From assembly GCA_016721905.1 (NCBI GenBank), contig JADKHH010000001.1, positions 496,001-560,000 of the forward strand: a DNA stretch of 64,000 nucleotides. The letters are read 5' to 3'. The position numbers were made by a program, and so were the translations under genes. The DNA is from Candidatus Opimibacter skivensis. Its GTDB lineage: Bacteria; Bacteroidota; Bacteroidia; Chitinophagales; Saprospiraceae. Shown piece by piece: positions 36,872 to 46,579 of the stretch (the first letter of the stretch is position 1; the number at the start of each line of letters is the position of its first letter). The notes below the pieces were generated by a model that did not search any database, was not told the DNA's origin, and saw only the letters and a list, made by a program, of their open reading frames with translations.

Positions 36872-37816
36872 ATGGTCGTGATCAAGCGCCAATTACGTAT
36901 AGTATTTATGGGTACACCCGGTTTTGCGGTGGCTTCACTCCAATTTCTAATGGAAGCTGGTTATCCGATAGTCGGAGTGGTGACAGCGCCTGATAAACCA
37001 GGAGGCCGGGGTATGAAGCAAATGATTTCTTCCCCTGTTAAACAGTTTGCAGCAGCACATGCACTGACCTTATTACAACCTTCCAATCTCAAATCAAAAG
37101 TATTTGTAGCTGAGTTAAGGGCGCTCCAGGCTGACCTACAGATTGTCGTGGCGTTCAGAATGCTTCCTGAAGTGATCTGGTCTATGCCGCCTAAAGGCAC
37201 TATGAATCTCCATGGATCACTTCTTCCCGCATACAGGGGGGCTGCGCCTATTCATTGGGCCGTGATCCGGGGTGAAAAAGTAACCGGGGTAACTACCTTT
37301 TTACTTCAGCATCAAATTGATACAGGCCAGATTTTACTGCAACGTGAAATGCCCATACTGCATGGGGAGGATACAGGTAGCGTCCATGACCGGATGATGA
37401 TGATTGGTGCCGGACTTGTGGTGGCGTCGGCAGACCTTATATCCCTGGGCCAGTATCAGCTTTATAATCAGGATGAAAGCAAGGCTACCCATGCACCAAA
37501 AATCCATCATGAAGATGGGCATATCTGCTGGACATCTGCAGCTTTGGATATCTATAATCTTGTCCGTGGTATGTCTCCCTATCCAGGCGCCTGGGCAATC
37601 CTGGATGGAGTTGAATGTAAAATCTGGAAATCAGTTATTTATTCAGCTGAACAAATTCAGAAACCGGGCAGTATGAGTGTCAAAGGAAAATCCCTGGTTA
37701 TACAAGCAACCGATGGTGAAATAGAAGTTTTGGAAATGCAGATGGCTGGTAAGAAAAAAATGAGTGCCCGTGATTTTATCAACGGGTACCGGATCAAAGA
37801 TTGGTTTTTGACATAA
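36872..37816 (+). CDS. fmt: Methionyl-tRNA formyltransferase
   Basis: 314-residue enzyme that formylates Met-tRNA(fMet) with 10-formyl-tetrahydrofolate. The N-terminal formyltransferase domain shows RIVFMGTPGFAV, PDKPGGRG and the signature NLHGSLLPAYRGAAPIHWAV with the catalytic Asn/His/Asp set (HQIDTG), followed by the C-terminal tRNA-binding domain (ARDFINGYRI). The ATG overlaps a TACATTTA sequence that resembles a promoter box, so GTG at 36878 is an alternative start. def is not adjacent. The 3' end overlaps a small minus-strand gene. Confidence 0.95.
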   Translation: MVVIKRQLRIVFMGTPGFAVASLQFLMEAGYPIVGVVTAPDKPGGRGMKQMISSPVKQFAAAHALTLLQPSNLKSKVFVAELRALQADLQIVVAFRMLPEVIWSMPPKGTMNLHGSLLPAYRGAAPIHWAVIRGEKVTGVTTFLLQHQIDTGQILLQREMPILHGEDTGSVHDRMMMIGAGLVVASADLISLGQYQLYNQDESKATHAPKIHHEDGHICWTSAALDIYNLVRGMSPYPGAWAILDGVECKIWKSVIYSAEQIQKPGSMSVKGKSLVIQATDGEIEVLEMQMAGKKKMSARDFINGYRIKDWFLT

Positions 37817-38030
37817 ATTCAAAAGCCTTCCTGACTATTCTCTTAATCAATTCCACGTCAGGCAGAACTTCCGGACTCTCCGGCGCCAACTCTTCAACGT
37901 AGGTATTTTCCGGAGTACTATTGCTTCCTGGGAATTGAAGAGAATTAATATAGGTGAAGCAGGCCAAACTCAGGCAAAACAGGGCAATTATGCCCGACAT
38001 CTTAACCGTATTTTTTTTGATTCTGACCAT
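37794..38030 (-). CDS. Small single-pass membrane protein, unknown function
   Basis: 78-residue protein with a short basic N-terminus (MVRIKKNTVKMSG), one membrane segment (IIALFCLSLACFTYI), an acidic Pro/Glu middle and a charged C-terminal helix (PDVELIKRIVRKAFEFM). No family is recognised. The layout and orderly hydrophobicity suggest a real gene. It overlaps the fmt 3' end by 23 bp in convergent orientation. Confidence 0.6.
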   Translation of the reverse strand: MVRIKKNTVKMSGIIALFCLSLACFTYINSLQFPGSNSTPENTYVEELAPESPEVLPDVELIKRIVRKAFEFMSKTNL

Positions 38031-38176
38031 GATTGTTAATAAAACGTTTTTCCTGAGAATTAGTTACACCTGGAACGAACTTTTATTGCTCAACAAATAT
38101 AACACTATACTATTCAGGACAAAACACTTTAATAATTCTTTAACCAATAAGCGTCCAACAGACAATTTGCCCAAAA

Positions 38177-38200
38177 ATCAGGTGGCTGAAAAAACCTGAT
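38177..38200 (-). terminator. Possible terminator after the double ABC ATPase gene
   Basis: Stem ATCAGGT / ACCTGAT (38177-38183 and 38194-38200) with a 10-nt loop, followed on the minus strand by TTTTTGG. It starts 6 bp after the stop codon. Confidence 0.55.
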
Positions 38201-38205
38201 CTGGA

Positions 38206-39747
38206 TTAAGGACGCCCTGTTTCGCCAAAGGTTGCATAAGGTGCAAATAATCGCTTGGAAACCGAATGAGTCGGATAGCCAATCACGTCAGCCGCAGCCC
38301 CTGTCTCCACTATTTTTCCTTTGTCCATCACCATGACCTGATCAGCCACTCCCCTGATAATCCGTTCGTCATGTGAAATAAAGACAAGCGCCAGACCCCG
38401 TTCCTCCATCAAACGGCGTAGCAGTTCAATAATTCCGTCCCGGGTATGTCCATCCAGGGAGGATGTAGATTCATCACAAATTAAAATGGCTGGTTGCATA
38501 AGCAATGCACGTGCTATACTCACCCGTAGACACTCACCTCCTGAAAGCTGACCAGCCTGCCGATCCAGAACAGACTCTTCCAAACCTACTTCCTTCAGAA
38601 TCTCTGCAAGTGAATTACTTTCCTGCTTTCCTGACCTGGTACTATTCACTTTTATTTCATCCAGAATATCCCTGATAGACCTATGAGGATGTAGTGATCC
38701 TCGCCCATCCTGCATGACCAACTGAACTTTCGATCTCAGATGCCTGACATGATTGAGGTTATGGAAATCCACTACCTTTCCTTCAAGCACTATCTTGCCA
38801 TGCGTGGGGACGAAAAGCCCTACCAGGAGTTGGGCTAGCGTAGATTTACCACTGCCGGATTCACCAACTATTCCAAGGCATGTTCCATGATAGAGCTGAA
38901 AATCCAATAATCCTACAGTTGCTCCCTTCTTATATCTCATTCCCCCAAACGAATGTGTGTATTCCAATTCCTTCACCTCTAGTATCGGTACTCCGGCTGG
39001 TGTCACAGCACGTCTGGCAATTGCCTGGGGTTTAGGAATATAGGCCTTAATCGGATTCATCTGTATTTCCCTGTCTGCCAGATGTCGAACCACAGCTTCT
39101 TCATGGGTAATGCATAAGATCGCCATGTTATAACGCGATTTCAGGAGGGCAAAAACATCAAGAAGTTCAAGCTGGTTTATTTTATCAATTGCAGAAGTTG
39201 GTTCATCTGCGATGAGTAATTCGGGTCGAATGACAATTGCCATAGCTATCTGACAGCGTTGCAGTTGCCCACCGGAAAGTTGGTGCGGGTAGGAGGATAA
39301 AAGTCTTTCGGTCTCGTGAAGTCCAACTTCCTCCATTTTCATCCTGAGCTCATGTTCAAAATCAATGTCAACCCTTCCAGTGCGTTCATTGATAACCATC
39401 AACATTTGTTGTCCCATGGTCATGACCGGGTCAAACGCACCAAAAATATCTTGTTGAATGTAACCAATATGGGATCCCCTCAACCTACTCCATAGTCCTG
39501 TGTCAGCAGGTAGCCTTAGTTCGTTTTGAGGCTCAGCTGACCAACGGATAGTGCCGTCCTGGAATTTGATACCGGAAGGGAGGAGGTCGAGGATTGCAAG
39601 GGCAATGCTGGTTTTACCGCTGCCGGAGGTGCCGGTCAGCGCCACGATTTCACCGCGGTTGACATGGAAAGAAAGCTGATGAACAATACTCCCCTGTTTA
39701 GTGACCAGGGTTAAACCTTCTACGTTGAGGATTGCTGAGGTCATCAT
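38206..39747 (-). CDS. Double-domain peptide/nickel-type ABC transporter ATPase, orphan
   Basis: 513-residue protein with two complete nucleotide-binding domains in tandem, like DppD and DppF fused (compare YejF). Domain 1: Walker A GTSGSGKTS, signature LSGGQLQRCQIAMA, Walker B LLIADEPTSAID. Domain 2: GESGSGKST, LSGGECLRVSIARAL, ILICDESTSSLD. There is no membrane segment. The usual permease and substrate-binding genes are not adjacent, so the transported substrate is unknown; the partners must lie elsewhere or the protein has another use. Confidence 0.9.
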   Translation of the reverse strand: MMTSAILNVEGLTLVTKQGSIVHQLSFHVNRGEIVALTGTSGSGKTSIALAILDLLPSGIKFQDGTIRWSAEPQNELRLPADTGLWSRLRGSHIGYIQQDIFGAFDPVMTMGQQMLMVINERTGRVDIDFEHELRMKMEEVGLHETERLLSSYPHQLSGGQLQRCQIAMAIVIRPELLIADEPTSAIDKINQLELLDVFALLKSRYNMAILCITHEEAVVRHLADREIQMNPIKAYIPKPQAIARRAVTPAGVPILEVKELEYTHSFGGMRYKKGATVGLLDFQLYHGTCLGIVGESGSGKSTLAQLLVGLFVPTHGKIVLEGKVVDFHNLNHVRHLRSKVQLVMQDGRGSLHPHRSIRDILDEIKVNSTRSGKQESNSLAEILKEVGLEESVLDRQAGQLSGGECLRVSIARALLMQPAILICDESTSSLDGHTRDGIIELLRRLMEERGLALVFISHDERIIRGVADQVMVMDKGKIVETGAAADVIGYPTHSVSKRLFAPYATFGETGRP

Positions 39748-39756
39748 GTAAAAATA

Positions 39757-39782
39757 GATTTGCCGGAGCGTACCGGCAAATC
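39757..39782 (-). terminator. Terminator between the SPOR gene and the ABC ATPase gene
   Basis: Perfect 10-bp stem GATTTGCCGG / CCGGCAAATC with a 6-nt loop. On the minus strand it is followed by TATTTTTA. It lies 73 bp after the SPOR gene stop and 9 bp before the ABC start. Confidence 0.75.
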
Positions 39783-39854
39783 CATTTCATGGCATTATAA
39801 CATCCTTATAGAAAAAAACCAGAATTCTCTATGTAATGCAGGCTACTTTCCTGC

Positions 39855-40628
39855 TTAATCAGTCTCTTCGATGATGCCTCCCCTGTCGACAACGACGGCG
39901 GCATCTGTATATCCTTTAGCGATCACCAGGTCGCGGACTTTGGTGGCTTCCTTTTGAGTTTTAAATCCTCCGATCATCATGATCGTCCACTCTCCTTTGC
40001 GGTAGGACTCCAGGGGACCATACTGGTCAACATCACTGGTATTGAATCCACCGGGTTTGAGGTATGATGCAAGTCGTACTTTAAAATCTCCGGTTTCCTC
40101 GCTAGAGACAACTGGTTCAGAGGGGACTGTCACTTTAACGTCCGGGGATGGAGTGACTGGAGCAGGTGCTCTGTTAATAACCTCCGGTTCGAAATCCGGC
40201 TGAATAGCAACACCTTGTGGGGCGTAGTTTTCAAGCCCTTTCTGAATGACAATAAAGGCATCCTTCTTACCTCTTTCTTTTGCTTTGAGCAGGACATTCT
40301 TTGCCTGATCCTGGTTGTCATAAGGACCGATTCTTACCTTATACATTCCATTCTCTGTGTGGATATACACCGGCCCCAGTTGTTCCCAGGAACTCAGTGA
40401 ACTCTTATCCGTAATAGGCCTTGAGGAGGCAGATAACTGAACTGCAAACTCCAGTTCGACTGGACTTTCCTGGGTAACCTTTTTATAGGTTGAAGGGTCC
40501 TGTTTGACATAAACCTTGACAAGGTCTGTATCCGATCCAGATGCTTCAGCCAGGGGGGCCTGACTGAGTCCAAGCGACAAGAATCCTGATGCAAACAGGA
40601 GTGAAATGGGTAAAAGTAGTTTCTTCAT
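39855..40628 (-). CDS. Secreted SPOR-domain protein
   Basis: 257-residue exported protein. Signal peptide MKKLLLPISLLFASGFLSLGLSQA is followed by two SPOR-like repeats: about 60-135 (FAVQLSASS, MYKVRIGPYDNQDQAKNVL) and about 180-250 (KVRLASYLKPGG, WTIMMIGGFKTQKEATKVRDL), joined by a Pro/Val-rich linker. SPOR domains bind denuded peptidoglycan glycans, so a cell-wall or division-site role is likely but not shown. A TATCTTTA sequence upstream (40658-40665) may be its promoter box. Confidence 0.88.
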   Translation of the reverse strand: MKKLLLPISLLFASGFLSLGLSQAPLAEASGSDTDLVKVYVKQDPSTYKKVTQESPVELEFAVQLSASSRPITDKSSLSSWEQLGPVYIHTENGMYKVRIGPYDNQDQAKNVLLKAKERGKKDAFIVIQKGLENYAPQGVAIQPDFEPEVINRAPAPVTPSPDVKVTVPSEPVVSSEETGDFKVRLASYLKPGGFNTSDVDQYGPLESYRKGEWTIMMIGGFKTQKEATKVRDLVIAKGYTDAAVVVDRGGIIEETD

Positions 40629-40883
40629 TGAGCTTGATATTAAAATAAAAACTTATGTAAAGATAAGTATTTTTCAATACGATACATATTATTTAAAAAA
40701 ATAATACGTAAAATCACATAACTCCTGGCTTTTAAGCTGATTTTAATGCATCAATACCCCCTTCTTCAAAAAAGGCTATTTGCTCCTATCCTGACAGTCT
40801 TAGAGAAAACTTCGCCGGAGAACCTGAGAGTTTCTATTTTTATCACTTCATCCGCAATTATTATCTACCAGAGCAACTCACTT

Positions 40884-43817
40884 ATGCGTATCATCATTAC
40901 AACCTTCTTTTGCCTACAGACAGCCCTTACCTTGATAAACGCCCAGAAACTGGACCATCGTTTAGGCTATGTCCTGGTTCAGTTAGAAAAAGGTACTACT
41001 CCTACTCAGTTATTGGCAGGCAATACTTCCAGATTACAGGGGGACTTTGTTCAGGATCGAATAATTTCAAAACGACTTGGCATATACCTTTTCCGGTTTG
41101 ATCATAGCAGGATACATGAGGGCCAACTCCTCAACCAGCTCAGAGCCGACAAAAATGTGCGGACGGCTCAATTTGACCACATCCCTACAGCCAGAACTGA
41201 ACCTGATGATCCGCAGTTCTTTTCCCAATGGCAATGGCTCAATACCGGCCAGACGGGCGGACTGATGGATGCAGATATAGATGCAGACGAAGCCTGGAAT
41301 ATAACTCAGGGTGGCATAACCGCCTCCGGGGATACCATCGTTGTAGCGATCATAGATGACGGTCTTGACTACACACATGAAGACATTGCTGCCAACGCCT
41401 GGATTAATTTCCACGAAATAGACGGCAATAACATTGATGATGACGGCAACGGCTATATCGATGATATCCGCGGATGGAATGCCTACGATGATACGCCCGA
41501 CATCTGGGGTGAGGACCATGGTCTAAACGTAGCTGGAATGATAGGAGCAACAGGCAATAACCAGGTAGGGATAGCAGGTATCAATTGGAATGTCAAAATC
41601 ATGATGATTGTAGGAGGTACTCCGGAATCGGCAGTGATCGCATCTTATGCCTATGCCTTAGAGCAGCGGATTCAATACAATGAGAGCAATGGCGCCAAGG
41701 GTGCCTTTGTTGTTGCTACCAATAGTTCGTGGGGTGTTGACTTTGGACAACCGGCAGATGCCCCGTTATGGTGTGCTTTTTATGACACACTGGGAGCGCA
41801 CGGGATATTAAGTGCAGGAGCAACGGCAAATCTAAATATTGACATTGATGCTAACGGTGATCTACCTACCGCATGTCCAAGTGAATATCTGCTGAGTGTG
41901 ACTGCACTCAACCATAACAATGAGCGGACCTTTTCAGCTTTTGGACTTACCCAGGTCGATTTTGGAGCACCGGGTGAAGATATATATACTACCCGTAGGA
42001 ACAATGGTTATGGAACTACAAGCGGCACCTCATTTGCATCACCCGTGGCTGCAGGTTTGGTTGCTCTGCTGTATTCAGCTCCATGCCCCGGATTCGCAGA
42101 CCTAATCCACAGCAATCCTTCAGCGGCTGCCCTATATGTGCGTGATATCATTTTCCAGGGTGTGGACCCTGTGCCTGGTCTGGAAGGCACCATTCGTTTG
42201 GGCGGAAGTCTTAATGCAGGCAATAGCATGGAACTGATGATGTCCCTATGCTCTGATTGTCCTATTCCTTTTGCTGTAGAGGCTGAGGTAGTGTCAGACA
42301 TGGAGGTCAGCATCACCTGGAGTGCAATCGATACCGCAGACGCTATCAATGCCCGGTATAAACCTATTAATTCCACAACCTGGGATACCGTATTCAATGT
42401 TTCCCAGCCACTTGTGCTGGACAATCTCTCAGGATGCACCGAATATGAAATTGAATTCGAGGCCATTTGCGCTGATACCTCGACAGGCTTTACCAGCAAT
42501 CACCATTTCAGCACCTTGGGCTGCTGCGAACTTCCGTCCGGCATCACGGCTTTTGCAGATGAGTCTAGTATCCTGATTTTCTGGAATGAAATTTTTGCCG
42601 CTGAGACTTATTTAGTTCAATGGCGTCCCGATTCAACTACTGAATGGATAGAAGAAGTAACCCCTGATACTGCCTATACCATCGGACAACTTGAAGGATG
42701 TGCTTTTTATGAAGTCAGAATACAAACGGATTGTGACACCTCTGCATCCGCATTTTCCGACATCATCCGTATTCGAACTAAAGGTTGTGGCAACTGTATT
42801 GATCTTACATATTGTGCTTCTGCATCTGAAGATGCTTCTGAAGAATTTATAGATTCCCTGATCTTAGGATCGCTGGTGAGCTATACAGGTGAAAATGGAG
42901 GATATCTTTTTGTAGATGATCTGGATCCAAATTATGAAGCAGGTGAATCTTATAATCTATGGATCCGTCCAGGGTTCAGCCCGGGAGATTCATTTGATGA
43001 AAAATTCAGGATATGGTTGGATGCTAACCAGAATGGCATTTTTGAAGAAGATGAATTACTACTGGATTCTCTCCTGCTTGCAGAAGATGGATTCATCAGC
43101 AGCCAGTTGATGATTCCTGCTGCTGCTTTGGAAGGCTCTACACGTATGCGGATAAGCATGGCTTTTTCTAATCCATTTTTCCCTACCAATCAGGAACCAT
43201 GCGGCTCCATTGATTTCGGTGAGGTTGAGGATTACTGCGTCACCATCCTGAGAAATCCAGATCCTTGTCCGGAAGTTGATACTGTTTACTTTGACGAAAT
43301 CGGCTTTTCAAATGCGTTGATGTTTTGGCCAGAAACCGAAGGAGCGATAGCCTATACTTATCGCTGGCGCGAAGTTGGTACAATGGACTACACAGAACTT
43401 GCAACTATTGATACCAGTGCACTGGTAGATGGTCTTGAAAAATGCAAAACGTATGAAGTGCAGATTCGGACCGTATGTTTGTCTGACACTACCAGCTATG
43501 GTTTTAACTACTTGCTCGAATCTGATTGTGATGTTGCAGTTGAAGAAGTGAATCCATTACTAGCTTCCTTTCTTGTGTATCCTAATCCGGTGACAGAAAA
43601 TGTTTCTATACGATTGCTTCCAACAGAAACAGGAAATCATTCGGTCGCCCTCTATACGATGCAAGGACAGCAGGTTGAACAAAAGACACTTTACGCAGAA
43701 ACAAATATTGTATCCGAAATCAGATTTGATCAGTTGCATGCATATCCACCAGGACTTTATTTCGTCGTTGTATCCAAAGATGGAAAAACCGCAACCAAAA
43801 AATTAGTCAAACTCTAG
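40884..43817 (+). CDS. Subtilisin-like (S8) protease with type IX sorting domain
   Basis: 977-residue secreted protease. The chosen ATG gives a signal peptide (IIITTFFCLQTALTLINAQ); an in-frame ATG at 40746 would add 46 unlikely residues. After a propeptide-like region, the S8 domain has catalytic D158 (AIIDDGLDY), H212 (EDHGLNVAGM) and S383 (GTSFASPVAAG). Cys-bordered fibronectin III-like modules (about 465-620) precede a GEVED-type domain (IDFGEVEDYCVTI), a further fibronectin III-like module and a C-terminal type IX sorting domain (VYPNPVTENVSIRL, ending KKLVKL). It should be exported through the PorT-dependent system and anchored or released at the cell surface. Confidence 0.95.
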   Translation: MRIIITTFFCLQTALTLINAQKLDHRLGYVLVQLEKGTTPTQLLAGNTSRLQGDFVQDRIISKRLGIYLFRFDHSRIHEGQLLNQLRADKNVRTAQFDHIPTARTEPDDPQFFSQWQWLNTGQTGGLMDADIDADEAWNITQGGITASGDTIVVAIIDDGLDYTHEDIAANAWINFHEIDGNNIDDDGNGYIDDIRGWNAYDDTPDIWGEDHGLNVAGMIGATGNNQVGIAGINWNVKIMMIVGGTPESAVIASYAYALEQRIQYNESNGAKGAFVVATNSSWGVDFGQPADAPLWCAFYDTLGAHGILSAGATANLNIDIDANGDLPTACPSEYLLSVTALNHNNERTFSAFGLTQVDFGAPGEDIYTTRRNNGYGTTSGTSFASPVAAGLVALLYSAPCPGFADLIHSNPSAAALYVRDIIFQGVDPVPGLEGTIRLGGSLNAGNSMELMMSLCSDCPIPFAVEAEVVSDMEVSITWSAIDTADAINARYKPINSTTWDTVFNVSQPLVLDNLSGCTEYEIEFEAICADTSTGFTSNHHFSTLGCCELPSGITAFADESSILIFWNEIFAAETYLVQWRPDSTTEWIEEVTPDTAYTIGQLEGCAFYEVRIQTDCDTSASAFSDIIRIRTKGCGNCIDLTYCASASEDASEEFIDSLILGSLVSYTGENGGYLFVDDLDPNYEAGESYNLWIRPGFSPGDSFDEKFRIWLDANQNGIFEEDELLLDSLLLAEDGFISSQLMIPAAALEGSTRMRISMAFSNPFFPTNQEPCGSIDFGEVEDYCVTILRNPDPCPEVDTVYFDEIGFSNALMFWPETEGAIAYTYRWREVGTMDYTELATIDTSALVDGLEKCKTYEVQIRTVCLSDTTSYGFNYLLESDCDVAVEEVNPLLASFLVYPNPVTENVSIRLLPTETGNHSVALYTMQGQQVEQKTLYAETNIVSEIRFDQLHAYPPGLYFVVVSKDGKTATKKLVKL

Positions 43818-43853
43818 AAGTGCAGCTGTAAAAGTTGAACAGCATTTGTCATT

Positions 43854-43903
43854 AAAATCCGTCAAGAGTGCATCATGTTGATGAAGTACTCTTGACGGAT
43901 TTT
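43854..43903. terminator. Bidirectional terminator with a 16-bp perfect stem
   Basis: AAAATCCGTCAAGAGT (43854-43869) pairs fully with 43888-43903 across an 18-nt loop. A/T runs on both flanks fit termination from the S8 protease gene (+) and the 3-hydroxybutyryl-CoA dehydrogenase gene (-), which converge here. Confidence 0.9.
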
Positions 43904-43914
43904 CAATTTTATAT

Positions 43915-44820
43915 CTAGCGAAAATTAGGACTCACTACCAGTTGTTTGTCTCCTGGGGTATACGCATAAAAGCCTTCACCGGATTTTACACCCAGTTTAC
44001 CTGCCTGTACCATATTCACCAATAATGGACATGGTGCATATTTTGGTTGTCCGTAACCATCCTGCAATACGCGGGTAATCGCCAGGACAACATCCAGCCC
44101 TATAAAATCGGCTAGCTGGAGAGGGCCCATCGGATGTGCCATTCCAAGCTTCATCACGTTGTCAATTTCTTCAACACCGGCAACTCCTTCCCAAAGGGCA
44201 ATGATCGCCTCATTGATCATCGGGATTAGCACGCGGTTAGCTACAAAGCCAGGATAATCATTGACGGTCACAGGTATCTTGTCTAGACTCTTTGACAAAG
44301 CCGTTACAGTTTCCGTAACAGTATCAGAAGTACTGTAGCCTCTGATGATCTCCACGAGTTTCATCAGGGGAACCGGGTTCATGAAATGCATACCGATCAC
44401 CCGATCCGGATGATTAGTGACTGAGGCAATCTTTGTAATTGAAATCGAACTGGTGTTTGTCGCCAGGATAGCGTCAGGTTTGCAAAACTCACTGAGGCCT
44501 TTGAATATTTTTAATTTGAGATCTACATTTTCTGTAGCAGCTTCCACCACCAAAGTGGCATCCTGCACGCTTGTTTGTATTTCGGTTGAGGTTTTTATCC
44601 GGGCAAGTGTTTCATTTCTTTCCTGCTGGGATATTTTTTCTTTCGCCACCATCCTGTCGAGATTCTTGCTGATAGTAGCGAGTCCCCGTGTCAATGCGTC
44701 CGCAGATACATCAATCATCGTGACCTGGTATCCGTACTGTGCAAAAACGTGGGTTATACCATTTCCCATGGTTCCGGCTCCAATGACCGAAACGATATGA
44801 TCTTTTAAGTTGTCTGCCAT
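43915..44820 (-). CDS. 3-Hydroxybutyryl-CoA dehydrogenase
   Basis: 301-residue single-function 3-hydroxyacyl-CoA dehydrogenase. It reads VIGAGTMGNG (NAD site, residues 12-21), ILATNTSSISI, GMHFMNPVPLMKLVEII (catalytic His), and NRVLIPMINEAIIAL with LADFIGLDV in the C-terminal domain. It interconverts acetoacetyl-CoA and 3-hydroxybutyryl-CoA. Unlike the fadN-like gene there is no hydratase part. Single gene, convergent with the protease gene. Confidence 0.95.
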   Translation of the reverse strand: MADNLKDHIVSVIGAGTMGNGITHVFAQYGYQVTMIDVSADALTRGLATISKNLDRMVAKEKISQQERNETLARIKTSTEIQTSVQDATLVVEAATENVDLKLKIFKGLSEFCKPDAILATNTSSISITKIASVTNHPDRVIGMHFMNPVPLMKLVEIIRGYSTSDTVTETVTALSKSLDKIPVTVNDYPGFVANRVLIPMINEAIIALWEGVAGVEEIDNVMKLGMAHPMGPLQLADFIGLDVVLAITRVLQDGYGQPKYAPCPLLVNMVQAGKLGVKSGEGFYAYTPGDKQLVVSPNFR

Positions 44821-44907
44821 AGGGGCAAAATTAGAGAAATCCTGATACCCAATCCAACTTGATTGAAAGTATAGAACATCGTGCTACAGATAACAAGATG
44901 ATGTGGA

Positions 44908-46575
44908 CTACCAGCTACCCCCGCCGCCGCCGCCACTGCCGCCGCCGCTAAATCCACCACCGCCGCCGCCGCCAGATCCGCTGCTGCTGGGTGCACTGGT
45001 GAATGCAGAGCCTATACTATTGATCTCTGAAGGAAAACTTTCTGAAAATGTATTCCAGGATTGTCCGAGGTATGCTCCATGCATTCCTGGGCTACCATAC
45101 CAGGATGGCGGCTGGGTCAGGAGTCCTTCAAATTGATGGTTCCATTGCTTGAGATATCCGAATGCCAGTGCAAAAGGCATAGTCTTGTCATAATAAAGCG
45201 GATCCTCTTTCATCAGCCGCTCAATCACAGGTTTCTCAGCTTTTTTTACAAACTGTCTGAAGCCCTCCAGTTTCTGATACGTCTTGTTTCCATCAGGTGA
45301 TCGCTTATTAAATCGACTGGCAAAATAGAACAATAATAAACCTGTGGCCATCAATGCAATCCCATCCAGATTCTGTTGTGCAAAAACTGCAAAAGCACCC
45401 CATCCTAACGCGGCCAATCCAGCCAGACCTGTCATACATCCCATCGCCTTCTGGTCGGGCTCGTACCATCCCTGCTGCATAATCCAGGCTTTGACAGATG
45501 CCTGGACACCTGACATGTGTGTATGAAACTTATCCTTTAAATCGCCCAATTCAACCTGGCTTCCTGTTGCGAAAAGAGCATTAAAAAACTGTTTTTCGAA
45601 TTCAAACAATTCGTTGCCCGCTTCTTTAAGTTTGAAAAAAGTGATCTCGCTTTTCCTGAGGAAGCCGCCCTCTTTAGCTTCCAGGCGCAAATAGCCTTGA
45701 TTAGCCAGATGGGGTATCAGGCATAGTACATCATTGTTGTCCACACTGTGATCAACGAATCCACCAGCGACAGCCGGAGAAATTCCCTCTGGAGGAAAAT
45801 ATTCCGTCATGATAGTCTGGCGCTTATTCCTGGCTATATATCTGGCGAGAATACCTCCGAAAATGAAGAAGAAGGGAGCGAGTAACAGACCATGCTTCTC
45901 CAGGAAAAATGACCAGGAGCTCATCTCAACAAAGGTGCCTTTGTCAAAGTAGCATGCTACGGTCATCCCTTCTTCAGGCATCAATTTTCTGGTGACCTTC
46001 CCATCAACGCCTCGTGGCCGGATTTGTAATATAATATCCTGGGTCGCAGAACCTGAGGCTCCTGTAAATGCCCGAACCTTATCATTTGTAAGATTCACTT
46101 GCTCAGGAAAGTTTAGTTTGAAAGAAACATTTTCAATTTCGACCGGCCATTTGGTGCCCAGCAAATCCCAGTAAAACTCAGTGTGTCCGTCCTCAAAGAA
46201 ATTCAGTGGATTGACCACATGATAATTAATCCTGTATACCTGAGTTCCTTCCACGTAGGTATCAGCACTCCCAATTTTAATGAGGAGATTGTAGTTTTCT
46301 TCCTTAGACTTGGCAAATTTAAATCCATCAACACCGATGTCTTTGATCAGTCTATCTACCGCTTCCCCATTAATGACATCATGATAGGGGATGAATCGGA
46401 ATATACCATGTCGCGGTTCTGTAAACTTCACTTCAATGGTTTCAACAAAATCAGCGGAACCATCGGCGGCAAAGGTTACAGCGATATCATACCGGGTAAT
46501 AGTAAAATACTCTGCCTTAACCTGCGCTGCGAATAACCACAAGGGCAGGACAAGCAGTAAAAGACGTTTTGTCAT
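44908..46575 (-). CDS. DUF2207 membrane protein with Gly/Ser tail
   Basis: 555-residue membrane protein of the DUF2207 family. A signal peptide (LLLLVLPLWLFAAQVKA) is followed by a long extracytoplasmic beta domain (about 20-210: RYDIAVTFAADGSADFVETIEV), a membrane segment near 235, a cytoplasmic helical region and two further membrane segments near 395-425. It ends in SGGGGGGGFSGGGSGGGGGG, a low-complexity tail common in this family. It lies 4 bp after lemA; lemA plus a DUF2207 gene is a recurrent pair whose function is unknown. Confidence 0.9.
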   Translation of the reverse strand: MTKRLLLLVLPLWLFAAQVKAEYFTITRYDIAVTFAADGSADFVETIEVKFTEPRHGIFRFIPYHDVINGEAVDRLIKDIGVDGFKFAKSKEENYNLLIKIGSADTYVEGTQVYRINYHVVNPLNFFEDGHTEFYWDLLGTKWPVEIENVSFKLNFPEQVNLTNDKVRAFTGASGSATQDIILQIRPRGVDGKVTRKLMPEEGMTVACYFDKGTFVEMSSWSFFLEKHGLLLAPFFFIFGGILARYIARNKRQTIMTEYFPPEGISPAVAGGFVDHSVDNNDVLCLIPHLANQGYLRLEAKEGGFLRKSEITFFKLKEAGNELFEFEKQFFNALFATGSQVELGDLKDKFHTHMSGVQASVKAWIMQQGWYEPDQKAMGCMTGLAGLAALGWGAFAVFAQQNLDGIALMATGLLLFYFASRFNKRSPDGNKTYQKLEGFRQFVKKAEKPVIERLMKEDPLYYDKTMPFALAFGYLKQWNHQFEGLLTQPPSWYGSPGMHGAYLGQSWNTFSESFPSEINSIGSAFTSAPSSSGSGGGGGGGFSGGGSGGGGGGSW

Positions 46576-46579
46576 AGTC

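Noticed and set aside
40746..40883. N-terminal extension of the subtilase
   Set aside because: The extra 46 residues precede a good signal peptide that starts at 40884.
44903..45136. Proline-rich protein on the plus strand
   Set aside because: It is the complement of the glycine-rich tail of the DUF2207 gene and shows no other support.
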